Source: Treponema sp. UBA4328 (GTDB taxonomy: Bacteria; Spirochaetota; Spirochaetia; Treponematales; Treponemataceae). From it: a stretch of DNA of 20,819 nt. The stretch covers positions 1-20,819 of the forward strand of contig DGTU01000133.1 of assembly GCA_002394465.1 (NCBI GenBank), given 5' to 3'. Of this stretch, positions 13,273 through 19,557 are shown in pieces. Both the position numbers and the translations under genes were made by a program. The notes beneath the pieces were generated by a model, which was not told the DNA's origin, made no database searches, and was given only the letters and a program-made list of their open reading frames with translations. The number at the start of each line of letters is the position of its first letter. Within the stretch, counting starts at the first letter, position 1.

Positions 13273-13287
13273 TGACAGATACTGTCA
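13273..13287. promoter_or_regulatory. Perfect palindrome upstream of the pectinesterase promoter
   Basis: TGACAG-ATA-CTGTCA is a perfect 6-bp inverted repeat with a 3-nt centre. Its centre lies about 53 nt before the inferred transcription start of the pectin methylesterase gene, just upstream of the -35, as an activator or repressor site would. It is followed 4 nt later by eight T residues, so it could instead serve as a weak terminator of the upstream gene. Confidence 0.4.
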
Positions 13288-13297
13288 GTCATTTTTT

Positions 13298-13326
13298 TTG
13301 CCTGTTTCAGTTTTTCAGTTTATAAT
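13298..13326 (+). promoter_or_regulatory. Promoter of the pectin methylesterase gene
   Basis: TTGCCT (13298-13303), a 17-nt spacer and a perfect TATAAT (13321-13326) form the best spaced promoter in the window. The leader of about 25 nt carries AGGAG 8 nt before the ATG. Confidence 0.6.
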
Positions 13327-13358
13327 GTACAAATCATAAAAAAAAAGGAGAAAACCTT

Positions 13359-15392
13359 ATGAAAAAAACTTTTATGAAGGCATGTGCTGCTTTTCTTGCA
13401 CTTGCATGTGTTCTTCCTGCTGCTGCCAAAGTGAAGCACGGACTTAAGCCTGCAAAGGGCTGGGTTCTGTATCTTCCTGGCAAAAATAATTCAAAGAACG
13501 TTCTTAAAGACCTTAACAAGGCCGGCTGGGAAGTTTCGAATTCCTATGAAGAGCATCTTTCGCTGATTGATTCAAACATCAACGGCAAAAAGTGCCTTAA
13601 ATTCCAGACGCTCGACGGAAAGGAAGATGCAATCGTTCTTCCGCTTTCAGGAAAGGAAAAGAGGGTAAGCCTTATTTTCAAGGCAAAAGGTTCATTTGAT
13701 CCTGATGCAGGAACGACACCGTACGGAATTTTCTATGCTTATGTTCAGAACGGAGCATGGCAGACCCTTTTGAGGCACAATTCTTCAAACCAGGTAAAGG
13801 GTGTGTTTGACATGAGCCGCCTTCGTGTTCCAGGGGGCCTCGGAGATTTCGTTGACCAGTGGCATGATTACCGCCTTGTATTTGAAAATACTGACAAGCC
13901 GTCAGAAATGACTGCAAAATGCTACATTGACGGAAAACTCATTCATTCTGACAAGTGTAAGGAGCGCAAAGACTGGGCTGAAAAAATGATTCCTGATGTT
14001 GATACGACTAAGCTCGACTGGGATCAGATGATCGGCTGCGGAAACTACCTTGAATTCGGTGACAATGATGGACTTACAAACGGATTCGGACGCTATGCAT
14101 ATTTCCTTGCAGTAATCGATGATGACGTAAGCGGAATGAGCCTCGAAGAAATGGGAGCAAAGCTCAAGGCTGACCTTGTTACGAATCCGGATATCAAGGA
14201 TCCTCCTCCACCATCAAAGAGACCTGCAAAAAAACCTGCTTACATCAACATTACTAAGGAAGAAGTCAATTCAAAGGCTGATCCGTTCTATGATTATTCT
14301 GCAATTACAGGCGGAAAGTTCAAGCTTACGAGAATGCCTTTCAGCCGTGCAAAATCTGAAGTTGTTACCGACAAGCCGGAACTCCCGGACGTAAAATTTG
14401 CTGCAACCGTAGATTCAACGGGTGCAAACGGTGCTTACAAGACTATCGGCGAAGCAATTGCTGCCGTTCCTGAGGGAAGCTATATCAAGGTTATGCCGGG
14501 ACTTTACTATGAAAAACTCAAGATTACAAAGAACGGAATCGGACTCATCGGAACAGACCCGACCTCTACGATAATCTACGGATTTGAAGCAGATACTGGC
14601 GGAATTGACGGAAACCTTCTTGTTGAAGTAAACCTCCTTCCTAAGGGAGCAGATGCAGTCGGAGAAAAAGTTTCAATTCCGGAATCGCCTGCTGCAAACT
14701 GCTGGTTCAATGCTGCAAACATAACTTTCTATAACAAGGGTGCTGAATGGAACAAAATGTGGGGAAGCTCTGAAAAGCGTTCAATTGCACTTGCACTCAA
14801 GGGTGTAGACAAGTGTTACCTCAAGAACTGTATCTTCCTCGGTCAGCAGGATACCCTTTACTGGCGTTCAGGCCGCATCTATGCCGAAAACTGCTACATT
14901 GAAGGTGACGTTGACTACGTATGCGGTGGTGCTACAGCACTGTTCGATAACTGCAAGATCTACACAATCGACAACCTGAGCGGAGGAAAAATTGTTGCTG
15001 CCGCTGCTGCTGATACAGGCTATAAATCAACTGCAAAATTTGCAAACGGTTATGTATTCCGCAACTGCAAAATTTCCGGAACAAAGGGATATGTTGAAGC
15101 AGCCAAGAAGATTTCAATCGGACGCGGTACATGGGTCGGAGGTTCTGCTACAAGTGAGAGCCAGACCGGAAAGACCGTATACATTGAATGTACTTTTGAC
15201 AACATGATTAATAAAGAGCCGTGGGAAAACTGGGACAGCACGAATACTGCTGCAAAGTGTTTCTTCCGTGAATACAAGTCTAAGGGAGAAGGCGTTACAA
15301 AGGAAAACCGCCCGCAGATGACGGATGCCGAGTTCAAGGCTAACTACAGCTCGACAGAAAAAATCCTGGGATTCACGCCTAAGTTCCAGTAA
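13359..15392 (+). CDS. Secreted pectin methylesterase (carbohydrate esterase family 8) with extra N-terminal domain
   Basis: This 677-residue secreted enzyme should remove methyl esters from homogalacturonan, opening pectin to lyases and hydrolases. A signal peptide covers residues 1 to about 23 (MKKTFMKACAAFLALACVLPAAA). Residues about 25-270 form an unassigned domain, beta-rich and LamG-like in feel, perhaps for carbohydrate binding. A Pro/Lys-rich linker lies near 280-300. The catalytic beta-helix runs from about 345 to the end: GQQDTL at 495-500 (oxyanion Gln497, general acid Asp498), GDVDYVCGG at 516-524 with nucleophile Asp519 in place of the usual DFIFG, and IGRGTW with Arg589. All expected catalytic residues are present. 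It has its own promoter and strong Shine-Dalgarno sequence and ends at a strong terminator, so it is monocistronic. No other pectinase gene is in view. Confidence 0.92.
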   Translation: MKKTFMKACAAFLALACVLPAAAKVKHGLKPAKGWVLYLPGKNNSKNVLKDLNKAGWEVSNSYEEHLSLIDSNINGKKCLKFQTLDGKEDAIVLPLSGKEKRVSLIFKAKGSFDPDAGTTPYGIFYAYVQNGAWQTLLRHNSSNQVKGVFDMSRLRVPGGLGDFVDQWHDYRLVFENTDKPSEMTAKCYIDGKLIHSDKCKERKDWAEKMIPDVDTTKLDWDQMIGCGNYLEFGDNDGLTNGFGRYAYFLAVIDDDVSGMSLEEMGAKLKADLVTNPDIKDPPPPSKRPAKKPAYINITKEEVNSKADPFYDYSAITGGKFKLTRMPFSRAKSEVVTDKPELPDVKFAATVDSTGANGAYKTIGEAIAAVPEGSYIKVMPGLYYEKLKITKNGIGLIGTDPTSTIIYGFEADTGGIDGNLLVEVNLLPKGADAVGEKVSIPESPAANCWFNAANITFYNKGAEWNKMWGSSEKRSIALALKGVDKCYLKNCIFLGQQDTLYWRSGRIYAENCYIEGDVDYVCGGATALFDNCKIYTIDNLSGGKIVAAAAADTGYKSTAKFANGYVFRNCKISGTKGYVEAAKKISIGRGTWVGGSATSESQTGKTVYIECTFDNMINKEPWENWDSTNTAAKCFFREYKSKGEGVTKENRPQMTDAEFKANYSSTEKILGFTPKFQ

Positions 15393-15410
15393 AAGTCACT
15401 GAGGGAATAA

Positions 15411-15446
15411 AAAAAAAGAACTGTCCGGAAGGACAGTTCTTTTTTT
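15411..15446. terminator. Bidirectional intrinsic terminator
   Basis: A perfect 16-bp stem, AAAAAAAGAACTGTCC (15411-15426) and its complement (15431-15446), with a GGAA loop, has A-runs on one side and T-runs on the other. It therefore works in both directions: it lies 18 nt after the pectinesterase stop and 16 nt beyond the stop of the convergent small membrane protein gene. Confidence 0.92.
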
Positions 15447-15462
15447 GCAGCTAACTTAAATA

Positions 15463-15729
15463 TTAGAAGCTTAAGCTGCCCATAGCACTGTTAACAGCAC
15501 TGCTGCCTGCTGCAAATACGATACCGATAAGAACGATAACGATAACCCAGAGGGCAAGGGCGATGATACCCATTACCATACCTGCAGTTGCCATACCGCG
15601 GTTCTTTCCGCTTTTGCGTCCAAGAATACCGAAGATTACTGCGAGTACTGGTGGAATAATTCCGAGCCAGCCGAGGAACCAGTCACCAACGAGACCAACG
15701 ATTCCGAGAATTAAAGCTGCCAAAGACAT
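15463..15729 (-). CDS. Small two-helix membrane protein, DUF4190-like
   Basis: This 88-residue protein has two hydrophobic helices (about 3-37 and 45-75) joined by a short basic turn GRKSGKNRGMATAGMVMG. That Gly-rich pattern, a helix ending in LGR.SGKNRG followed by a second helix beginning GMVMGIIAL, is the DUF4190-type layout common in small bacterial membrane proteins of unknown function. The ribosome-binding site AAGGAGGACA precedes the ATG by about 7 nt, one of the strongest in the window, suggesting high expression. It is convergent with the pectinesterase gene, sharing a bidirectional terminator, and divergent from the LolA-like operon. No function can be inferred. Confidence 0.75.
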   Translation of the reverse strand: MSLAALILGIVGLVGDWFLGWLGIIPPVLAVIFGILGRKSGKNRGMATAGMVMGIIALALWVIVIVLIGIVFAAGSSAVNSAMGSLSF

Positions 15730-15864
15730 ATAATGTCCTCCTTATTTTTTATTGATTCATCATGCGATAAACCCTTTGAATATATTATGATATCCGGATT
15801 GTATAAAAAAACGCACGAATTTTAGATTTTTAAGACATTATTTATATAACATTTCGTTTTAATT

Positions 15865-15908
15865 TTGACGCTGCAGGTTGTTGCTTATTCATAATGTTTT
15901 GTGATACT
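15865..15908 (+). promoter_or_regulatory. Promoter region of the LolA-like/MMPL/lipoprotein operon
   Basis: Two readings are possible. TTGACG (15865-15870) pairs with CATAAT (15890-15895) at a long 19-nt spacing. Alternatively, TTGCTT (15881-15886) pairs with an extended -10, TGt-GATACT (15903-15908), which ends 9 nt before the ATG at 15918 and would give an almost leaderless transcript. No Shine-Dalgarno sequence precedes the ATG. Confidence 0.4.
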
Positions 15909-15917
15909 TTAAAAACT

Positions 15918-16541
15918 ATGAAAAAGATTCTTATTTCTGTCTGCCTTATGATGGCAGTTTTTCTCCCGCTTGCTGCTGAAGGAGCAACGGTTGATTCAGT
16001 TTTGACTTCCCTGACCTCAAGAAATGTTACTACAGGAAATTTCATTCAGGAAAAATACAGCGCTAAGCTCAAGAAGCCTTTAAAGTCATCAGGCTCATAT
16101 GTTTTCTGCAGGGACGGAATTGTCTGGCAGACACTCAAACCGTTTAAATCTTCAATGACAATAACGCAGACTTCCCTCATCCAGGTAAAGGCTGACGGCT
16201 CAAAGACAGTAATTGACGGCTCTGCAAACGAAGTATTCCGTTCAGTTGCAAATACTGTTTCTTCACTTTTCAGCGGAACCAGGACTGAACTCGAAGCAGT
16301 TTTTAAAATCGATTCATTTACGGCTGATAAAGGCATCTGGAATATGGCACTTACACCGAAGGATGCTACGATTGCCTCTGCCCTTAAAAGAGTTGAAATA
16401 GGCGGCAAACTTACAGGAAATGAAGCATCGCTTGATTCAATGACCATCGCTCAGAGCGATACCGAATCTACAAAGTATACGCTGAAGGATCAGAACTACA
16501 AGAAGGAACTCTCTGATGTTGAAAAAGCGCTTTTCAAATAA
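15918..16541 (+). CDS. LolA-like periplasmic outer-membrane lipoprotein carrier protein
   Basis: This 207-residue protein has a signal peptide (MKKILISVCLMMAVFLPLAA, cleavage near residue 20-23) and a mature domain with LolA-like features: TGNFIQEKYSAKLKKPLKSSGSYVFCRDGIVWQTLKPFKSSMTI, matching the family pattern of an FxQ motif followed by G.f.f.r...l.W...P. LolA folds carry lipids or lipoproteins across the periplasm. The version here resembles the LolA-type protein found in MMPL exporter operons, not housekeeping LolA. An upstream in-frame ATG at 15894 would add eight residues before the signal peptide (MFCDTLKT) and is less likely. The next gene starts inside its 3' end (26-nt overlap), with AAGGAA placed to serve it, so expression is tightly linked. 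Confidence 0.8.
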   Translation: MKKILISVCLMMAVFLPLAAEGATVDSVLTSLTSRNVTTGNFIQEKYSAKLKKPLKSSGSYVFCRDGIVWQTLKPFKSSMTITQTSLIQVKADGSKTVIDGSANEVFRSVANTVSSLFSGTRTELEAVFKIDSFTADKGIWNMALTPKDATIASALKRVEIGGKLTGNEASLDSMTIAQSDTESTKYTLKDQNYKKELSDVEKALFK

Positions 16542-18840
16542 GATAAATTTCTCAAAACTCTGGGGAATTTATCACGCAGGTATTTTTGCGGCATTTTTAA
16601 TTTCGCTCATTTTTACGCACGGAATCAATTTTGACGCTGACTACACAAATATGCTTCCGAGTTCATCTCACAGCGAAGCCGCTAAAATTGCCGAAAAAGC
16701 AATTTCCAGCACCTCAAACAACAGTGTTTTCATTCTTGTACAGCACGATGATTTTGATACTGCAAAAAAGGTTGCAGAGCAGGTTTATGACAAGCTTTCA
16801 CAGCATAAGTCAAAGTTTGATACCCTGATGATTCATGCTGATACTTCTTCATTCTGGGATACAAAGGAATTTATATCAAAATGGCGTTTCAACCTTCTTG
16901 ATGATGAAACAAAGGCAATTCTTTCTTCAAAGGCAAAGACTGAAGTTCTTGCGCAGAATTCGCTTGCTTCTGTTTTTGAAATGCTTTCAGACGTTTCGTC
17001 GCTTGAAGAAGACCCCTTCCTTCTTGATGAAGTAAACCTGAGGAATTATGTTTCAGTTATTTCTGACTCGGGAACTGCCCTGTCTCCGAAGGACGGTGTT
17101 CTTGCAACAAATGTAGACGGAAAATGGTATGTAATGATAAGGGCGCTTCTTTCTCAGGAAGGTGCAGCCCTTGCAAGCGATACGAATGCAGTTCCGCTGA
17201 TTTATTCAGTCTGTGAGCCTCTTGAAAAAGACGGCGTCTATTTTGTTTACTACGGAACTCCTTTCCATTCGTATGCTTCTTCTTCAAATGCAACGAAGGA
17301 AATCTCAAACATTTCAATAGTCTCACTTCTGGCTGTCGTACTCATACTTCTGTTTGTGTTCCGCAGTCCGCTCCCGATTTTTGCGAGCGTATGCAGCATC
17401 ATCTGTTCCCTCGGAATTGCCTTCTGTTCGACTCACCTGATATTCGGACAGATTCACATGATAGCGCTTGTTTTCGGAACTTCGCTGATCGGTTCATGTA
17501 TCGATTACAGCGTGCATTATTTCGTAAACTGGAAGGGCTCTCCGCAGCTTAAGACTCCGGAAGAAGTCCGCGCCCACCTGTTTGCAGGCCTCATACTTTC
17601 ACTCGTTTCAACGGAAATCTGTTTCGGTCTCCTTCTGTTTGCACCGTTCCTGATGCTCAAGCAGATGGCAGTTTTCTCTTTCACAGGAATCATGAGTTCA
17701 TTCCTCACCGTAAACGGTCTGTTCACAAAGTTTAAGTTCCCGCCGGCAGAAAAACGTCATCTTGCAGGACTTACAAAGCTTACATATCAGATCAGACACC
17801 GTAAGGTTGTGAGCATAGTTACGGCATCCGTCATTCTGTGCATTACATCAGTAATCCTGTTTACTCACCGTGACGGAGTAAAAATAGAAAATGACCTCAA
17901 CGGACTTTATAAGCTTGAAGGCCGCCTTAAAGACGATACCTTCCTTGCCTACAGGGTCATCAACTATCAGCCTTCAAACTGGCTTGTCGTAAGCGGAGAA
18001 ACTGCAGAGGAAGTCCTCCAGAAAGAAGAGGCCCTGATGCCTTATCTTCCGAAGGAAGACAAATATATCTGTACGGCACGCTTTATTCCTTCGATGAAAA
18101 AACAGAAGGAATCTGCCGAGGCCTGTGCTAACCTCATTCCGTTTGCAAAGGAACAGTATGAATATCTCCAGGAATATTTTGACTTTGATCCGGACTGCCT
18201 TGCCAACTTTAAGAATTCAATTAAGGATGCAGCGGAAAATTTCATCAGTCCTGATGATGAACTTCCGGAGAGTCTTCGTTCAATCCTTGACCTCATCTGG
18301 GTCGGAAATGTCGATGGAAAATATTATTCGGTAATCCTTCCGAGCCGCATTAAAAGCGATGAGCCGTATATTGAACTTGCTTCAAAAGACGATAACCTCT
18401 ACTTTGAAAACAAGATTAAGGATATCAGCGAAGGACTTGATGAAATTACAAAAATCATCCTGCTGATGTTCGGAATTGCTTTCTGTATCATCGCAGTCGT
18501 AATGAAGATTTTCTATAACTGGAAATATACGCTCAAGATTCTTTCGATTCCGGTTCTGAGTATTCTCGTAATTACTTCAGTCTTTGTACTTTCGGGACTC
18601 AAGATAGAATTCTTCTGCATCACGGGTGTAATTCTTGTATTCGGCCTTGGACTTGATTATGTAATTTACAAGCTTGAAAACAAGGATGACAGGATTGAAA
18701 GCGTTTCGATACTGATTTCGTTCCTTACAACGGCGATCAGTTTCGGTGCGCTCATGATGAGTTCGTTTATTCCGGTTCATGTTCTCGGACTTTCGATTTT
18801 CAGCGGACTTATAACGGCATTCATCTGTGCAGTTCTCTAA
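16516..18840 (+). CDS. MMPL/RND superfamily exporter
   Basis: This 774-residue inner-membrane protein has the duplicated RND layout: TM1 at about 18-38, a periplasmic domain to about 265, TM2-6 at about 270-420, TM7 at about 445-465, a second periplasmic domain to about 640, and TM8-12 to the end. Asp330 in GSCIDYSVHY and Asp714 in GLGLDYVIYKLE lie at matching places in the two halves and are good candidates for proton relay. MMPL proteins move lipids or polyketides across the inner membrane. The start overlaps the LolA-like gene by 26 nt with AGGA 8 nt upstream of the ATG; the stop is 10 nt before the lipoprotein start. The C-terminus ends abruptly after the last helix (FICAVL). The cargo is unknown; partner genes suggest an envelope lipid. 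Confidence 0.88.
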   Translation: MLKKRFSNKINFSKLWGIYHAGIFAAFLISLIFTHGINFDADYTNMLPSSSHSEAAKIAEKAISSTSNNSVFILVQHDDFDTAKKVAEQVYDKLSQHKSKFDTLMIHADTSSFWDTKEFISKWRFNLLDDETKAILSSKAKTEVLAQNSLASVFEMLSDVSSLEEDPFLLDEVNLRNYVSVISDSGTALSPKDGVLATNVDGKWYVMIRALLSQEGAALASDTNAVPLIYSVCEPLEKDGVYFVYYGTPFHSYASSSNATKEISNISIVSLLAVVLILLFVFRSPLPIFASVCSIICSLGIAFCSTHLIFGQIHMIALVFGTSLIGSCIDYSVHYFVNWKGSPQLKTPEEVRAHLFAGLILSLVSTEICFGLLLFAPFLMLKQMAVFSFTGIMSSFLTVNGLFTKFKFPPAEKRHLAGLTKLTYQIRHRKVVSIVTASVILCITSVILFTHRDGVKIENDLNGLYKLEGRLKDDTFLAYRVINYQPSNWLVVSGETAEEVLQKEEALMPYLPKEDKYICTARFIPSMKKQKESAEACANLIPFAKEQYEYLQEYFDFDPDCLANFKNSIKDAAENFISPDDELPESLRSILDLIWVGNVDGKYYSVILPSRIKSDEPYIELASKDDNLYFENKIKDISEGLDEITKIILLMFGIAFCIIAVVMKIFYNWKYTLKILSIPVLSILVITSVFVLSGLKIEFFCITGVILVFGLGLDYVIYKLENKDDRIESVSILISFLTTAISFGALMMSSFIPVHVLGLSIFSGLITAFICAVL

Positions 18841-18850
18841 GGGAAGAATT

Positions 18851-19429
18851 ATGAAAAACAGGATTATCCGCAGTTTATTTATATTTTTGGGTATCTGCCT
18901 GCTTACCGGCTGTCTTTCAACCGGAGGAAAGCCTCAGTTCAACAAGGTTTTCGTAACGAACCTTAACCGCGTTGATATTCTTGAACCGGCTGCAATAAAG
19001 AATGAAATTGAACAGTATCAGTATTTTGAAGGTTCTTTCGGTGACCAGTCATTTGCAGCTATGCTCTACCTCGAGGCCGGTCCTGAAGGAATCGAAGTCC
19101 TTCTTCTGAATGAATTCGGAATTGAAATGGGCTCGATCAGCTATGACGGCCAGACTGCAAAAATGGAATCTTCGCTCTTTCCTAAGAACCTCAAGTGCGA
19201 ATACATAATCCTCGATCTTCAGAATGCCTATGCAGATCCTGAAATCCTTAAAAATCACTACGCAAATTATTCGCTGAACTTTGAATATTCGGAAAACGAG
19301 GGCGTTCAGACGCGTAAAGTCCTCAAAAAAGACAAACTCATCGAAGAAATTCATGTCAGCGAAAAAAACGTAACAATACAGAATCATCTCCGCGGCTATA
19401 CCTACAAACTCACCGTACTCGACGACTGA
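18851..19429 (+). CDS. DUF3261-like lipoprotein
   Basis: This 192-residue protein begins with a lipoprotein signal, MKNRIIRSLFIFLGICLLTG, and Cys21 in a good lipobox (LTGC). The mature part has the DUF3261-like run: a strand-rich segment with EVLLLNEFGIEMGSISYDGQ, then SSLFPKNLKCEYIILDLQNAYADPEILK, then a C-terminal stretch ending in YTYKLTV. DUF3261 proteins are lipoproteins encoded with LolA-like and MMPL genes in aryl-polyene-type clusters. The ATG at 18851 has AGGGA 6 nt upstream; an in-frame ATG at 18827 would place eight extra residues before the signal and overlap the MMPL gene. The assignment is from pattern and context. It is probably the outer-membrane end of the export path. A long imperfect palindrome follows the stop. 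Confidence 0.72.
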   Translation: MKNRIIRSLFIFLGICLLTGCLSTGGKPQFNKVFVTNLNRVDILEPAAIKNEIEQYQYFEGSFGDQSFAAMLYLEAGPEGIEVLLLNEFGIEMGSISYDGQTAKMESSLFPKNLKCEYIILDLQNAYADPEILKNHYANYSLNFEYSENEGVQTRKVLKKDKLIEEIHVSEKNVTIQNHLRGYTYKLTVLDD

Positions 19430-19432
19430 GAA

Positions 19433-19486
19433 AATTAGAAGCAGAACAAATACATTTATTTTAATGTCTTTGTCCTGCTTCTAATT
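19433..19486. terminator. Long near-perfect palindrome after the lipoprotein gene, possible terminator without U-tract
   Basis: AATTAGAAGCAG (19433-19444) pairs exactly with CTGCTTCTAATT (19475-19486); after one mismatch five more pairs follow, then another mismatch and ACATT/AATGT around a TATTTT loop (19457-19462). The whole is a 24-position stem with two mismatches, starting 3 nt after the stop codon. No U-tract follows, so it may act as an RNA 3'-end stabiliser or a small repeat instead of a standard terminator. Confidence 0.55.
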
Positions 19487-19493
19487 ATGCATA

Positions 19494-19523
19494 TTCACAA
19501 AACGTCTTCTTTTTTGCTATAAT
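19494..19523 (+). promoter_or_regulatory. guaB promoter with extended -10
   Basis: TTCACA (19494-19499), an 18-nt spacer and TGc-TATAAT (-10 at 19518-19523) are followed by a leader of about 28 nt with GAGGT 7 nt before the ATG at 19558. This is one of the two clearest promoters in the window. Confidence 0.65.
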
Positions 19524-19557
19524 CGTACAATTACATTAATATTACGAGGTTGATTTT

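Noticed and set aside
13272..13277. TTGACA as the -35 box of the pectinesterase promoter.
   Set aside because: It is 43 nt from TATAAT, far too distant; TTGCCT at 13298 has the correct 17-nt spacing, and TTGACA is part of the palindrome.
15730..15864. AT-rich stretch between the DUF4190-like and LolA-like genes as a possible small RNA or extra gene.
   Set aside because: Only a short ATCCGGAT palindrome and AT-rich promoter-like sequence are visible; no stem with a U-tract and no reading frame with a ribosome-binding site.
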